From positions 930,001-994,000 of the forward strand of contig NZ_CP045699.1 of the NCBI RefSeq assembly GCF_009601765.2: a DNA stretch of 64,000 bases. The letters run 5' to 3'. Below are positions 54,248 through 64,000 of this stretch, in pieces (the stretch's first letter is position 1; each line of letters begins with the position of its first letter). The DNA comes from Vibrio algicola (GTDB lineage Bacteria; Pseudomonadota; Gammaproteobacteria; Enterobacterales; Vibrionaceae). Under the pieces are notes generated by a model, which was not told the origin of the DNA, ran no database searches, and saw only the letters and a program-made list of their open reading frames with translations. The position numbers were made by a program, and so were the translations under genes.

Positions 54248-55810
54248 TTAGGTTCGATGAGCCATTTTATCATTACGTTCTGGGCAACTGGCTAAGATCT
54301 CTCGATTTCCTGTTTCTTTTACTTCTTCTAAGATGACATCAAAGCCCCATAGGCGGTGCAGATGTTTCATCACTTCTGGGTAGTTAGTATGTAATGGCAC
54401 CCTATCTTGCGGGATGTGTTGTAGGGTGAGTGAGCGATCGCCACGCACATTAACATTCCAAACTTGAATATTGGGTTCTAGATTACTTAAATTGTACTGA
54501 GAGGCGAGTTTTTCTCGGATAGCCTGATATCCCAACTCATCATGGATGGCACTGACTTGAATGTAGTTGCGTCTATCGTCATCGAGAACGGAAAACAGTT
54601 TAAATTCTCGGATCAATTTTGGCGATAAGTATTGGCTAATAAAACTTTCGTCTTTGAAGTTATGCATGGCGAAATGCAAAGCCTCTAACCAGTCACTGCC
54701 GGCCAGTTCTGGAAACCATTCTTTATCTTCTTGCGTTGGATTTTCACATATTCTCTTAATATCTTGGAACATGGCAAAGCCCAAAGCATAAGGGTTGATG
54801 CCATTATAATATGGGCTGTTGTAGTTAGGTTGTGCCACCACATTAGTATGACTGTGGAGAAATTCGAGAATGAACTTATCCTCTACCAAGCCTTCATCGT
54901 ATAAGTGATTTAAAATGGTGTAATGCCAAAAAGTAGCCCATCCCTCGTTCATAACTTGAGTTTGTTTTTGTGGGTAAAAATACTGGCTCACTTTGCGCAC
55001 GATACGCACAATTTCACGTTGCCAGGATTCAAGTAATGGCGCATGTTTTTCAATGAAATATAAGATGTTTTCTTGGGGTTCACTAGGAAAACGAGGCGCT
55101 TGGGTGTCTTGTTCTGAATGTGGGTGCGGAACGGTGCGCCATAATTCATTCACTTGCGATTGCAGATATTGTTCGCGGTCTTCTTGGCGCGCTTTTTCTT
55201 CTACGATTGAGATCTTCTCTGGGCGTTTGTACCTATCGACGCCATAGTTCATTAATGCATGACAAGAATCGAGAATTTGCTCAACTTCTTCTACGCCGTA
55301 TTTCTCTTCACATTCTGTAATATAGGTACGAGCAAACAGTAAGTAATCGATAATGGAACTGGCATCGGTCCAAGATTGGAATAAATAATTGCCTTTGAAA
55401 AATGAGTTGTGGCCATAACAGGCATGCGCCATCACCAGTGCCTGCATAGTAATGGTGTTTTCTTCCATTAAATAGGCGATGCAAGGATCTGAGTTGATCA
55501 CGATTTCATAAGCGAGCCCCATGTGGCCATGCTTGTAGTTTTGCTCAGTTTGAATGAATTTTTTACCAAATGACCAATGGTGGTAATTAATTGGCATGCC
55601 GATACTGGAATAAGCATCCATCATTTGTTCGGCGGTGATCACCTCGATCTGATTTTCGTAAGTATCTAATCGATAATGCGCCGCCACTCGTTTGATCTCG
55701 GTATGATATTGCTCTAATAATTCAAACGTCCAGTCTGGGCCAGCCGATAAGGTTTTTCGGGTGTTGCCAGGCTGTGGATCGGTTGGTTTTGATTGAGTCA
55801 TATTATCCAT
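54248..55810 (-). CDS. ycgB: SpoVR-family protein
   Basis: This 520-residue cytoplasmic protein is close to E. coli YcgB (510). It has the family stretches HACYGHNSFFKGNYLF, MNEGWATFWHYTILNHL and NPYALGFAMFQDI. It is the third gene of the conserved yeaG-yeaH-ycgB group, which in enterobacteria is controlled by RpoS and linked to stationary phase and nitrogen stress. Its molecular activity is unknown. It starts 10 bp after the yeaH stop, so the genes are co-transcribed. An in-frame ATG three codons on (55801) is an alternative start. Confidence 0.93.
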   Translation of the reverse strand: MDNMTQSKPTDPQPGNTRKTLSAGPDWTFELLEQYHTEIKRVAAHYRLDTYENQIEVITAEQMMDAYSSIGMPINYHHWSFGKKFIQTEQNYKHGHMGLAYEIVINSDPCIAYLMEENTITMQALVMAHACYGHNSFFKGNYLFQSWTDASSIIDYLLFARTYITECEEKYGVEEVEQILDSCHALMNYGVDRYKRPEKISIVEEKARQEDREQYLQSQVNELWRTVPHPHSEQDTQAPRFPSEPQENILYFIEKHAPLLESWQREIVRIVRKVSQYFYPQKQTQVMNEGWATFWHYTILNHLYDEGLVEDKFILEFLHSHTNVVAQPNYNSPYYNGINPYALGFAMFQDIKRICENPTQEDKEWFPELAGSDWLEALHFAMHNFKDESFISQYLSPKLIREFKLFSVLDDDRRNYIQVSAIHDELGYQAIREKLASQYNLSNLEPNIQVWNVNVRGDRSLTLQHIPQDRVPLHTNYPEVMKHLHRLWGFDVILEEVKETGNREILASCPERNDKMAHRT

Positions 55811-55820
55811 AATTCAGCCC

Positions 55821-57092
55821 TCAACTGGTTTGTTTTTGAAACAGTTCGCGGAATATTTGGAAAATATCTTCCACCGAACGTATGTTTTTCATGGCAAAAT
55901 TATCAGCATGTTCCGCGATTTTTTCATACTCGCACCACAAGGTTTGATGCGAGCGCTGGGTGATTTCGATATAAGAGTAATACTGGCAATAGGGCAGAAT
56001 CTGTTTCTCTAATTGCTCTTTACAGCGGGGCGAGTCGTCCGCCCAGTTATCCCCATCAGAGGCTTGCGCGGCGTAAATATTCCATTCGTTAGTAGGAAAG
56101 CGGTCTTTAATAATATCGGACATCATTTTTAAGGCGCTAGAAACAATGGTACCACCGGTTTCTTGCGAGTAGAAAAATTCATGTTCGTCTACCTCTTTGG
56201 CTTGAGTGTGGTGGCGGATAAAAATAACCTCGACATTTTGATAAGTGCGAGTTAAAAATAAATACAGCAGAACATAAAAGCGTTTGGCAATGTCTTTGGT
56301 GGCTTGATCCATAGAACCGGAGACATCCATTAAGCAAAACATCACCGCTTGACTGGAAGGAATAGGGCGGCGTTCATAGTTTTTAAAACGTAAATCAAAA
56401 GTATCAATAAAAGGAACACGGGCAATTTTTTGGCGCAGTTCTTCTATTTCGAGTTTGATTTGTTTTTCTTCTAATGGTCGAGCAGGTTCCGACATTGAAA
56501 TATCATCGAGAATGGATTCTAACTCGGCAATTTTGCGACGTTTAGATGCGCTCATTGCAGTACGACGTGCTAATGATTGTTGCAGCGAACGAACAATGGC
56601 TAAATTGCCCGGAACACCAGAGGTTTGATAACCCGCGCGATGGCTTTCCCATTCGGTAATTTTGTTGATTTGGTTTTTTTGTAAGTTAGGCAGCGCCAGA
56701 TCTTCAAATAAAATATCGAGGTATTCGTCTTTGGATATTTGGAAAGTAAAATCATCTTGACCTTCTCCATCTTGGCTGGCATCCCCTTTACCTGAGCCTG
56801 AACCACCGCCACCTGCTGGTGGACGATCGATTCTATCTCCGGTAGTAAATTGGTCATTACCGGGATGCACGCGCTCTTTAACGCCGCCTTTACCTTGATG
56901 AAAAACAGGCTCATTAAGATCTTTTGATGGGATAGCAATATCCTCACCAGTTTGAGTATTGGTGATGGAACGTTGTTTTACCGCTTCAGACACGGATTTT
57001 TTGATTTGCTCTTTATTACGGCGAATAAACCGCTGACGGTTGACGGTGCTTTTATTCTTCCCATTAAGCCGTCTATCAATGAACTGTGTCAT
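55821..57092 (-). CDS. yeaH: DUF444 family protein YeaH
   Basis: This 423-residue protein has an N-terminal basic, glycine-rich disordered part ([11 protein letters not shown] near residue 95) and a C-terminal von Willebrand A-like domain. [15 protein letters not shown] is a MIDAS-type metal site, and [16 protein letters not shown] follows. Members act with the YeaG kinase; their partner is not defined. It lies between yeaG and ycgB in the conserved order and is 98 bp from yeaG. Confidence 0.93.
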   Translation of the reverse strand: MTQFIDRRLNGKNKSTVNRQRFIRRNKEQIKKSVSEAVKQRSITNTQTGEDIAIPSKDLNEPVFHQGKGGVKERVHPGNDQFTTGDRIDRPPAGGGGSGSGKGDASQDGEGQDDFTFQISKDEYLDILFEDLALPNLQKNQINKITEWESHRAGYQTSGVPGNLAIVRSLQQSLARRTAMSASKRRKIAELESILDDISMSEPARPLEEKQIKLEIEELRQKIARVPFIDTFDLRFKNYERRPIPSSQAVMFCLMDVSGSMDQATKDIAKRFYVLLYLFLTRTYQNVEVIFIRHHTQAKEVDEHEFFYSQETGGTIVSSALKMMSDIIKDRFPTNEWNIYAAQASDGDNWADDSPRCKEQLEKQILPYCQYYSYIEITQRSHQTLWCEYEKIAEHADNFAMKNIRSVEDIFQIFRELFQKQTS

Positions 57093-57190
57093 CGCTTTCC
57101 CCTAGGACATAGAATTGCCCTTTAACTTTCGGCAGTCTGATGTAAAAAATACATAGGCTGCCGATTTTTACGTTAATCTATAATGGAATG

Positions 57191-59125
57191 TTATGAAGAC
57201 TTACGCACGCGTAAATACCATTCTGCCAATAAACGCACTTGCTTTTTGGTGTAGCCTTTTTCCATCATACGGGCGACGAAATTGTCGTGCTTTTTCTGAT
57301 CGTCTTGCGATGTTTTGGCGTTAAATGAAATCACAGGCAGTAATTCTTCTGTATTGGAGAACATCTTTTTCTCAATCACAGTGCGTAATTTCTCATAACT
57401 GGTCCATGCTGGATTCTGACCACTGTTATTAGCACGGGCACGTAAGACGAAATTGACGATTTCATTCCTAAAATCTTTCGGATTACTAATGCCGGCGGTT
57501 TTCTCTATTTTTTCCAGTTCATCATTTAACGCTGAGCGGTCAAACAGTTGGCCAGTTTCAGGATCGCGATACTCTTGGTCTTGGATCCAAAAATCGGCAT
57601 AGGTAACATAGCGATCAAAGATGTTTTGCCCATATTCTGAATAGGATTCGAGATAAGCGGTTTGAATTTCTTTGCCGATGAATTCAACATATTTTGGCAC
57701 TAAATAGCCTTTTAAGAATTCTAAATACTTATCAGCCACTTCTTGCGGGAACTGCTCTCTCTCAACTTGTTTTTCGATGACATAAAACAGATGAACTGGG
57801 TTGGCGGCCACTTCACTTTGATCAAAGTTAAAAACACGCGATAAAATTTTAAACGCAAAGCGGGTTGAAAGCCCAGACATCCCTTCATCCACGCCCGCAT
57901 AATCGCGGTACTCCTGATAGCTTTTGGCTTTCGGATCGGTGTCTTTTAATGTTTCACCATCATATACCCGCATTTTAGAGAATAAGGATGAGTTTTCAGG
58001 TTCTTTTAAGCGCGATAAAATGGTGAATTGAGCCAACAGCTCTAAGGTGCTCGGCGAACAAGGTGCTGTGGATAATTCACTGTGAGTCAGCAGTTTTTGG
58101 TAGATTTTTATTTCTTCTGATGTGCGTAAACAATAAGGGACTTTAACAATATAAACCCGGTCTAAAAATGCTTCATTATTTTTGTTATTGCGGAAGGTTT
58201 GCCACTCGGATTCGTTGGAGTGGGCTAAAATCATGCCATCAAAAGGCAGCGCAGATAACCCTTCAGTTCCGTTGTAGTTGCCTTCTTGGGTTGCGGTTAA
58301 TAATGGGTGTAACACCTTGATTGGTGCTTTGAACATTTCGACAAACTCCATCACCCCTTGGTTAGCTTTACATAATGCACCGGAATAACTGTAAGCATCA
58401 GGATCATCTTGTGAAAAATGTTCAAGTTGACGAATATCGACTTTACCGACAAGTGATGAAATATCTTGGTTATTTTCATCACCTGGTTCAGTTTTGGCTA
58501 TCCCGATTTGATTAATAATGGAAGGGCGCACTTTAACCACTTTAAACTTGGTAATATCACCGCCAAATTCATTTAACCGTTTTGCCGCCCACGGTGACAT
58601 GATGGAATGCAAACAACGCTTTTCAATGCCGTAGTCATTTTTTAATACCTCACCGTCTTCTTCGACATCAAACAGGCAAAAAGGGTGGTCATTAACCGGG
58701 CTGCGCACGCCGTTAGCAGATAACACATAAATAGGGATTTGTTGCATCAAGCTTTTTAGTTTTTCGGCTAATGAGGATTTACCTCCCCCAACAGGGCCAA
58801 GTAGATAGAGGATTTGTTTCCGCTCTTCTAAGCCCTGCGCCGCATGTTTTAGATAGGAGACGATTTGTTCGATCGCTTCTTCCATGCCGTAGAAGTGTTC
58901 AAAGGTTTCATAGCGAGCGATCACGCGGTTTGAGAATAGCCGACTGAGTTTAGGTTCTTTTGCGGTGTCGATAATTTCAGGCTCGCCGATGGCTAATAAT
59001 AACCGCTCGGCGGCATTGGCGTAAGCACTTTTATCTTGTCGACAGAGCGATAAAAAGTCCTGTAAAGACATCTCTTCATCTTTAGATGCTTCATAACGTG
59101 ATTGGTAGTGATCAAAAATACTCAT
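57191..59125 (-). CDS. yeaG: PrkA-type serine protein kinase YeaG
   Basis: This 644-residue protein equals E. coli YeaG in length. It has an N-terminal AAA-like PrkA domain with Walker A GPVGGGKSSLAEKL (about residue 107), and the C-terminal PrkA kinase-like domain. FDGMILAHSNESEW and SGLSTRFAFKILSRVFNFD are conserved blocks. It is the first gene of the stress operon and probably phosphorylates or unfolds unknown partners on starvation. AAGGGGA lies before the ATG. The upstream 288 bp would hold the RpoS-type promoter, which I cannot assign with confidence. Confidence 0.94.
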   Translation of the reverse strand: MSIFDHYQSRYEASKDEEMSLQDFLSLCRQDKSAYANAAERLLLAIGEPEIIDTAKEPKLSRLFSNRVIARYETFEHFYGMEEAIEQIVSYLKHAAQGLEERKQILYLLGPVGGGKSSLAEKLKSLMQQIPIYVLSANGVRSPVNDHPFCLFDVEEDGEVLKNDYGIEKRCLHSIMSPWAAKRLNEFGGDITKFKVVKVRPSIINQIGIAKTEPGDENNQDISSLVGKVDIRQLEHFSQDDPDAYSYSGALCKANQGVMEFVEMFKAPIKVLHPLLTATQEGNYNGTEGLSALPFDGMILAHSNESEWQTFRNNKNNEAFLDRVYIVKVPYCLRTSEEIKIYQKLLTHSELSTAPCSPSTLELLAQFTILSRLKEPENSSLFSKMRVYDGETLKDTDPKAKSYQEYRDYAGVDEGMSGLSTRFAFKILSRVFNFDQSEVAANPVHLFYVIEKQVEREQFPQEVADKYLEFLKGYLVPKYVEFIGKEIQTAYLESYSEYGQNIFDRYVTYADFWIQDQEYRDPETGQLFDRSALNDELEKIEKTAGISNPKDFRNEIVNFVLRARANNSGQNPAWTSYEKLRTVIEKKMFSNTEELLPVISFNAKTSQDDQKKHDNFVARMMEKGYTKKQVRLLAEWYLRVRKSS

Positions 59126-59356
59126 AGTGAATCCCCTTGAAAATACCCGCTCTGATATTACGGCTTTATCACCTCGGGTGTATCGACTGAAGTTTTAATT
59201 TCCTCTACTCATAAGACTAGACTCGTTTTCGTATTCTGCTTAATAATTATGGTGTTATTTAGGGTTTATTTTTATTGAATTTGTTTGAAGTAGTGGGAGG
59301 TTAGGCTGGAAGGTGATACTTTTAATCGGTGTAAACTAGGAATAGCCACAATAAAA

Positions 59357-59388
59357 AACGACCCATGAATAATAACTCACGGGTCGTT
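59357..59388 (-). terminator. terminator of yfbU
   Basis: AACGACCC with GGGTCGTT, extended by TGA/TCA pairing, followed on the minus strand by TTTTTTATT. Confidence 0.85.
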
Positions 59389-59413
59389 AATGTTTGGGCT
59401 TTAAAACGAAAAA

Positions 59414-59914
59414 TTAAGCATTAAAAATTTGCGTTAATTCCGTTGCTGAAAGGTGGTATTGACGAGGGCAGTTGCGCCATGTGATCACCATTCTGCGGTA
59501 TTTTTCAGTCATTGGCATTTGAGCATTAAAGTAATGATCTGCTTTATCAAATTGAGGGTACAGACCTTCAGAATCAACTAAGAAACGAACATAATTTACT
59601 GCTTGATGCTCAGTTGCAATGTCAAAACCTAAGAACTGTAGACGACGTTGATCAACTTGTGCTTTGTCAGTATCAGCTAGCATATTATTTGACTCTTGCA
59701 ATGCGTGATACATTTCCATGATATCGATAATTTCACGACATTGGCTTTCTTCAATGCAGCCAAAGTGTTTGATAAGTTCGCGCATTTGAAGTTCGTAACC
59801 ACGCTCGACAATGGTTTGTAAACGCTTGTATTTTTCGGCGTTAGCTGGTTCTAGTTGTTCCATAATGCTGTATTGATTTGACAGGATCAGGCGTTGTGCG
59901 TTTGTCATTTCCAT
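59414..59914 (-). CDS. yfbU: YfbU-family protein
   Basis: This 166-residue cytoplasmic protein matches E. coli YfbU (164) over its length: [48 protein letters not shown] and the end [18 protein letters not shown]. The fold is helical; the function is not established, though overexpression has been linked to cell death. It is a single gene with its own terminator. The acidic protein lacks a signal peptide. Confidence 0.95.
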   Translation of the reverse strand: MEMTNAQRLILSNQYSIMEQLEPANAEKYKRLQTIVERGYELQMRELIKHFGCIEESQCREIIDIMEMYHALQESNNMLADTDKAQVDQRRLQFLGFDIATEHQAVNYVRFLVDSEGLYPQFDKADHYFNAQMPMTEKYRRMVITWRNCPRQYHLSATELTQIFNA

Positions 59915-60061
59915 GTGTGACCTCGAAAAGTGAAAAATGGGAATTCACTGCGACTATTTTGAGTTATTCCCTTGGTGTTAAAAAGAAAGCCGCAGTGGTG
60001 TGATAGTTGAATGCGTTGTTATTAAATTAACTCGTTATTAAACAGGATAATGAGTTACCAA

Positions 60062-60802
60062 CTAGTAAATCACATTATCATGATATTTACTCAAAGTTTC
60101 GGCCATGAGCTCCATGGTTTCTTTTGGCGGCGGATTCACGCCATCCAATGGATAATCAAAGCCTAATGCCTCCCATTTATGCGCACCTAATTGGTGATAA
60201 GGAAGCAGTTCTATTTTTTCGATGTTGTCCATATCTTTAATGAACTCACCGAGCATCTCGGCTGACTCTACATCATCGGTATAACCAGGAACAATCACAT
60301 AACGAACCCAAGTTTTTTGACCAATTTTGTGTAAGTAACGAGCAAAGTCTAATGTGCGACGGTTAGAAACACCGATAAAGTCATGATGAATCTCATCTTT
60401 CATGTGCTTTATATCGAGCATCACAAGATCTGAAACAGCTAATACTTCATCAATCACATCGGTATGTTTGCGAATATAACCATTGGTATCTAGGCAAGTG
60501 TGAATGCCTTCTTCATGTGCCGATTTAAATAAATCGCGGACAAATTCAGGTTGCAACATAGCTTCACCACCTGAGCAAGTAATACCGCCACCAGAGGCTT
60601 TCATAAAATGGCGATAAGATTTCGCTTCCGTGATGATTTCTTCTACGGTTACTTCTTTACCGCCATGCGTATCCCAAGTATCACGATTATGGCAATACAT
60701 ACAGCGCATCATGCAGCCTTGTGTGAAAACAATGAAGCGGATACCCGGTCCATCGACCGTACCACAAGACTCATAAGAGTGAATTCGACCAGTTGCTGGC
60801 AT
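60062..60802 (-). CDS. pflA: pyruvate formate-lyase 1-activating enzyme
   Basis: This 246-residue radical SAM enzyme creates the glycyl radical on PflB. The iron-sulfur cluster cysteines are in [13 protein letters not shown] (C30, C34, C37). The SAM-contacting [14 protein letters not shown] and the C-terminal [15 protein letters not shown] are present. The size equals E. coli PflA. It lies 192 bp after pflB on the same strand, across a terminator hairpin, and so may be read through or have its own promoter. It acts only without oxygen. Confidence 0.96.
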   Translation of the reverse strand: MPATGRIHSYESCGTVDGPGIRFIVFTQGCMMRCMYCHNRDTWDTHGGKEVTVEEIITEAKSYRHFMKASGGGITCSGGEAMLQPEFVRDLFKSAHEEGIHTCLDTNGYIRKHTDVIDEVLAVSDLVMLDIKHMKDEIHHDFIGVSNRRTLDFARYLHKIGQKTWVRYVIVPGYTDDVESAEMLGEFIKDMDNIEKIELLPYHQLGAHKWEALGFDYPLDGVNPPPKETMELMAETLSKYHDNVIY

Positions 60803-60938
60803 TGGATTAATCCTCTGTAAATTTATGTCTCTATTTTATTACAAATGTAGTTGGTAAAATAGGGTAATGATGGGATTAAGTGATTTTCTTTAATAAGAAT
60901 GTGTTACTAGAAGCAAAGAGTGACAGGAGCAAACGAAA

Positions 60939-60966
60939 AAAGCCCCACTCCGAAGAGTAGGGCTTT
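60939..60966 (-). terminator. terminator between pflB and pflA
   Basis: AAAGCCCCACTC pairs with GAGTAGGGCTTT around a 4-nt loop, and a T run follows on the minus strand. It probably lowers pflA expression relative to pflB. Confidence 0.85.
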
Positions 60967-60994
60967 ATGACTGAAAGTCTATATTAAATATAAA

Positions 60995-63271
60995 TTACAT
61001 AGTTTCAGTGAAAGTACGTGCGATTACGTCTTGTTGTTGTTCTGCTGTTAAAGAGTTGAATCGTACAGCGTATCCAGATACACGGATAGTTAGCTGAGGA
61101 TATAGCTCTGGGTGCTTAACGGCGTCTTCTAGAGTTTCGCGGTTAAGAACGTTAACGTTAAGGTGTTGACCACCTTCTACAGACGCTTCATGGTGGAAGT
61201 AACCATCCATTAGGCCAGCAAGGTTCGCTTTCTTCGCTTCGTCAGTCTTACCTAGTGCGTTAGGTACGATAGAGAAGGTGTAAGAAATACCATCTTGTGC
61301 ATCAGCAAACGGTAGTTTTGCTACTGATGTTAGAGATGCTACAGCACCTTTCTCATCGCGACCGTGCATAGGGTTAGCACCTGGAGCGAATGGAGTACCA
61401 GCGCGACGACCATCTGGTGTGTTACCAGTTTTCTTACCGTATACCACGTTAGACGTGATAGTTAGGATAGATTGTGTTGGCGTTGCATCGCGGTACATTT
61501 TTAGTTTACGGATTTTGCCCATAAATGTTGATACTAGTTCACATGCGATATCATCTACGCGTGAATCGTTGTTACCAAATTTAGGGTAATCACCTTCGAT
61601 GTTGAAGTCTAGCGCTAGGCCGTCTTCGTCACGAATTGGAGTTACTTTAGCGTATTTGATTGCAGATAGTGAATCGGCTGCAACAGATAGACCAGCAATA
61701 CCACAAGCCATTGTACGACGAACGTCACGGTCATGAAGAGCCATTAGTGATGCTTCGTAGCTGTACTTGTCGTGCATGTAGTGGATAGAGTTCAATGCTG
61801 TAACGTATTGAGTCGCTAACCAATCCATGAAGTGGTCCATTTTTTCCCATAGCTCGTCGTAGTCAAGTACTTCAGAAGTAATCTTTTCTAGTTTAGGACC
61901 AACTTGGATTTTCAGTTTCTCATCTACGCCACCATTGATGGTGTAAAGCATAGTTTTTGCTAAGTTAGCACGAGCACCAAAGAACTGCATTTGCTTACCA
62001 ACAACCATTGGTGATACACAACAAGCGATTGCGTAATCATCAGATGCTAGGTCAGGACGCATTAGGTCATCATTTTCGTACTGGATAGAAGAAGTATCGA
62101 TAGATACTTTTGCACAGAAGTGCTTAAAGCCAGCAGGAAGTTTTTCAGACCAAAGAACCGTAATGTTCGGCTCTGGGCTTGGACCCATAGTGTATAGGCT
62201 GTTTAGGAAACGGAAGTTAGTACGTGTTACTAGAGTACGACCGTCAAGACCCATACCACCCATTGATTCTGTTGCCCAGATTGGGTCACCAGAGAACAAC
62301 TCATCGTATTCAGGAGTACGTAGGAAACGAACCATACGTAACTTCATTACGAAGTGATCGATCATTTCTTGCGCTTGTGCTTCAGTGATTTTGCCAGCAG
62401 CAATATCACGCTCGATGAAGATATCAAGGAAGGTAGAAGTACGGCCAAGAGACATTGCCGCGCCGTTTTGAGATTTAACCGCAGCTAGGTAGCCGAAGTA
62501 AGTCCACTGAATTGCTTCTTGTGCAGTTTGTGCAGGCTCAGAAATATCACAGCCGTAAGATGCTGCCATAGTTTTGATTTGACCTAGAGCACGATGTTGC
62601 TCTGAGATCTCTTCACGAAGTTGCATAGTAAGAGTAAGATCTTCACCATTTTCAAAACGCTCTTGTAGCGAAGTGAATTGTGCTAATTTATCTTTCATTA
62701 GCATGTCGATACCGTAAAGCGCGATACGACGGTAATCACCAATGATACGACCACGGCCGTATGCATCAGGAAGACCAGTCAATACGCCAGATTTACGACA
62801 TTTCATGATGTCTGGAGTATAGATGTCAAACACACCTTGGTTGTGTGTTTTACGTAGCTCAGAATAGATTTTAGATACTTGTGGGTCTAAAGTACGACCG
62901 TATGCTTTACAAGAACCTTCAACCATGCGAATACCACCGTTAGGGATGATAGCGCGTTTCAGAGGAGCTTCAGTTTGAAGACCAACGATAGTTTCAAGAT
63001 CTTTGTTAATGTATCCAGCTTCATGCGAAGTGATAGTAGAAATAACAGAAGTGTCGAAATCAAGTGGAGCAAGAGTTTTGTTCTCAATCTTGATGCCTTC
63101 CATTACTTGAGCCCAAAGCGCGTTAGTTGCTTCAGTACCCTCAGAAACTAGGAAAGATTCATCACCTTCATAAGGTGCGTAGTTCTTTTGAATGAAATCA
63201 CGAACGTTTACTTCGTTTTGCCAATCACCTTGTGCAAAACCTTCCCAAGCTTTAGCAAATTGCTCTGCCAT
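60995..63271 (-). CDS. pflB: formate C-acetyltransferase (pyruvate formate-lyase)
   Basis: This 758-residue enzyme converts pyruvate and CoA to acetyl-CoA and formate in anaerobic growth. The two catalytic cysteines are adjacent in [13 protein letters not shown], and the radical glycine is G733 in [12 protein letters not shown]. Length and motifs match E. coli PflB (760). TAGGTATG precedes the ATG. A focA formate channel does not directly precede it, unlike in E. coli; 660 bp without a recognised gene lie upstream. They contain an FNR-like box and a long hairpin. Confidence 0.97.
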   Translation of the reverse strand: MAEQFAKAWEGFAQGDWQNEVNVRDFIQKNYAPYEGDESFLVSEGTEATNALWAQVMEGIKIENKTLAPLDFDTSVISTITSHEAGYINKDLETIVGLQTEAPLKRAIIPNGGIRMVEGSCKAYGRTLDPQVSKIYSELRKTHNQGVFDIYTPDIMKCRKSGVLTGLPDAYGRGRIIGDYRRIALYGIDMLMKDKLAQFTSLQERFENGEDLTLTMQLREEISEQHRALGQIKTMAASYGCDISEPAQTAQEAIQWTYFGYLAAVKSQNGAAMSLGRTSTFLDIFIERDIAAGKITEAQAQEMIDHFVMKLRMVRFLRTPEYDELFSGDPIWATESMGGMGLDGRTLVTRTNFRFLNSLYTMGPSPEPNITVLWSEKLPAGFKHFCAKVSIDTSSIQYENDDLMRPDLASDDYAIACCVSPMVVGKQMQFFGARANLAKTMLYTINGGVDEKLKIQVGPKLEKITSEVLDYDELWEKMDHFMDWLATQYVTALNSIHYMHDKYSYEASLMALHDRDVRRTMACGIAGLSVAADSLSAIKYAKVTPIRDEDGLALDFNIEGDYPKFGNNDSRVDDIACELVSTFMGKIRKLKMYRDATPTQSILTITSNVVYGKKTGNTPDGRRAGTPFAPGANPMHGRDEKGAVASLTSVAKLPFADAQDGISYTFSIVPNALGKTDEAKKANLAGLMDGYFHHEASVEGGQHLNVNVLNRETLEDAVKHPELYPQLTIRVSGYAVRFNSLTAEQQQDVIARTFTETM

Positions 63272-63370
63272 GACATACCTACCTTTTTAGTAGAAAAAAT
63301 ACGTACTGTAATAGCGCACTAAAAGAAGTGGGACTATCGCCCTAAGGCACCAGTACACTCTGATTAATAA

Positions 63371-63408
63371 CAATACCAATAGATGAGATATATTCTCTAT
63401 TGGTATTG
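63371..63408. other. long hairpin in the pflB upstream region
   Basis: CAATACCAATAGA and TCTATTGGTATTG form a perfect 13-bp inverted repeat with a 12-nt loop, 100 bp upstream of pflB. There is no T run. It may fold in the mRNA leader or serve as a protein site. Confidence 0.5.
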
Positions 63409-63712
63409 TTACTATTGTGTGAACATCCTTGCTCAAAGCGCGAGAGTCGAAGGGAAAGTATCCTAACGTCCTCGTCGAATAAATCGAGCAATAACATACC
63501 ACTAAAGTATAGGGTTTGATAGCTTTTGATTTATTCATTTATGGATAGACTGACCGTCTATTTGAATCCAAGTAAGCGTAGTCTTTATACGATTAATTTC
63601 AAGTGATATTCGATGAATTATTGATAATAAAAATCGAATTAGCTATAAATTCTCGCATTAATCTTCGCTCAACTATTTTAGATAAAATTACCAATACTGA
63701 GCCAATATGGTG

Positions 63713-63726
63713 TTGATCTGGATCAC
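63713..63726 (-). promoter_or_regulatory. FNR-like box upstream of pflB
   Basis: TTGAT-CTGG-ATCAC differs from the FNR consensus at one position. It lies 442 bp before pflB, a distance in keeping with the multiple distal pfl promoters known in E. coli. Confidence 0.5.
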
Positions 63727-63894
63727 GTTTTGTCATTAATTATCGTAAATAATAAAATATTTTTATAAAAAATACAAATTTTGTTTAGTTTTGGCTGTGC
63801 AAGGTTTTGTGCGGGTGAGGGCGTGATAACGATGGTGTGAGCAAATATAACAAGATGCCAGTTTTAACCTTGATATGATGTGAAATTGAGATAC

Positions 63895-63921
63895 AAAAAA
63901 GCCAAGGTATATCACCTTGGC
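63895..63921 (-). terminator. terminator of the gene entering from the right
   Basis: GCCAAGGTATATCACCTTGGC forms a stem followed on the minus strand by six T. It is 11 bp past the stop of the partial gene at 63932. Confidence 0.8.
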
Positions 63922-63931
63922 TATGTTGATT

Positions 63932-64000
63932 TTAAATATTTAGTAGTAGAGGTTTGACTGTTCTTCCATTCAACAGAGTTGATAAAGCACTAGGTATGTT
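63932..64000 (-). CDS. C terminus of a gene cut by the window edge
   Basis: The minus strand has an open frame from the edge to a TAA at 63932-63934, ending in TVKPLLLNI. Only 22 residues are visible. A terminator follows, which supports a real gene end. The family cannot be told from this piece. Confidence 0.45.
   Translation of the reverse strand, partial: NIPSALSTLLNGRTVKPLLLNI

Overview
The window looks like a chromosomal segment of a marine gammaproteobacterium of the Vibrionaceae, most likely Vibrio. The AT-rich composition, four tandem tRNA-Tyr genes, the tesB-ybaY-atl-ffs neighbourhood, and the yeaG-yeaH-ycgB and pflA-pflB clusters all fit. This assignment rests on recognised gene families, not on a database search.

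Layout. 1-20.8 kb is ordinary chromosome: a GH1 beta-glucosidase; an IS3-family copy next to a cut-off response regulator; a small disulfide-bond operon behind two FNR-like boxes; a DcuB-type C4-dicarboxylate carrier; an 8-oxoguanine deaminase with an NCS2 purine permease; four tRNA-Tyr genes; an RND efflux pair; a cysteine-synthase-like enzyme; tesB, ybaY and atl; and a broken GGDEF gene. The 4.5S (SRP) RNA gene ffs lies at 20771-20878.

The main object is a Tn7-like CRISPR-associated transposon (CAST, type I-F3) of about 25.4 kb, 20885-46254, inserted just 3' of ffs. It carries tnsA-tnsB-tnsC, a convergent Xre repressor gene, a type I restriction-modification system with an Abi_2 gene inside it, then tniQ-cas8/5-cas7-cas6 and a mini CRISPR array. 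No cas1, cas2 or cas3 is present. The array has two 28-bp repeats with one ordinary 32-nt spacer, then a 19-nt spacer and a degenerate third repeat. The short spacer matches ffs at 20814-20834 (17 of 21 positions). Three of its four mismatches fall at positions 6, 12 and 18, which type I-F effectors do not read. It is therefore the homing guide. The transposon end lies 52 bp past the end of this 19-nt target, close to the usual I-F3 spacing. A full 32-nt target would leave only 39 bp. Three copies of the palindrome ACTTAG-N5-CTAAGT, two next to xre and one before tniQ, form an evident operator set. The distal cargo (38-46 kb) holds a LexA-controlled umuDC whose umuC looks internally deleted, a yegP-like gene, a PD-(D/E)XK protein, a MepB-like protein, a small tyrosine recombinase, an acetyltransferase and an NAD-dependent epimerase. 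Related intergenic repeats lie between several of these.

Beyond the transposon are a truncated tyrosine integrase, a second and intact IS3-family copy in inverted orientation, an MMPL/RND exporter, several gene remnants, the ABC-F protein YbiT, the ycgB-yeaH-yeaG stress operon, yfbU, and pflA-pflB with an upstream FNR-like site. Genome decay is visible on both sides of the transposon: IS relics, a pair of MITE-like repeats, frameshifts and internal deletions.
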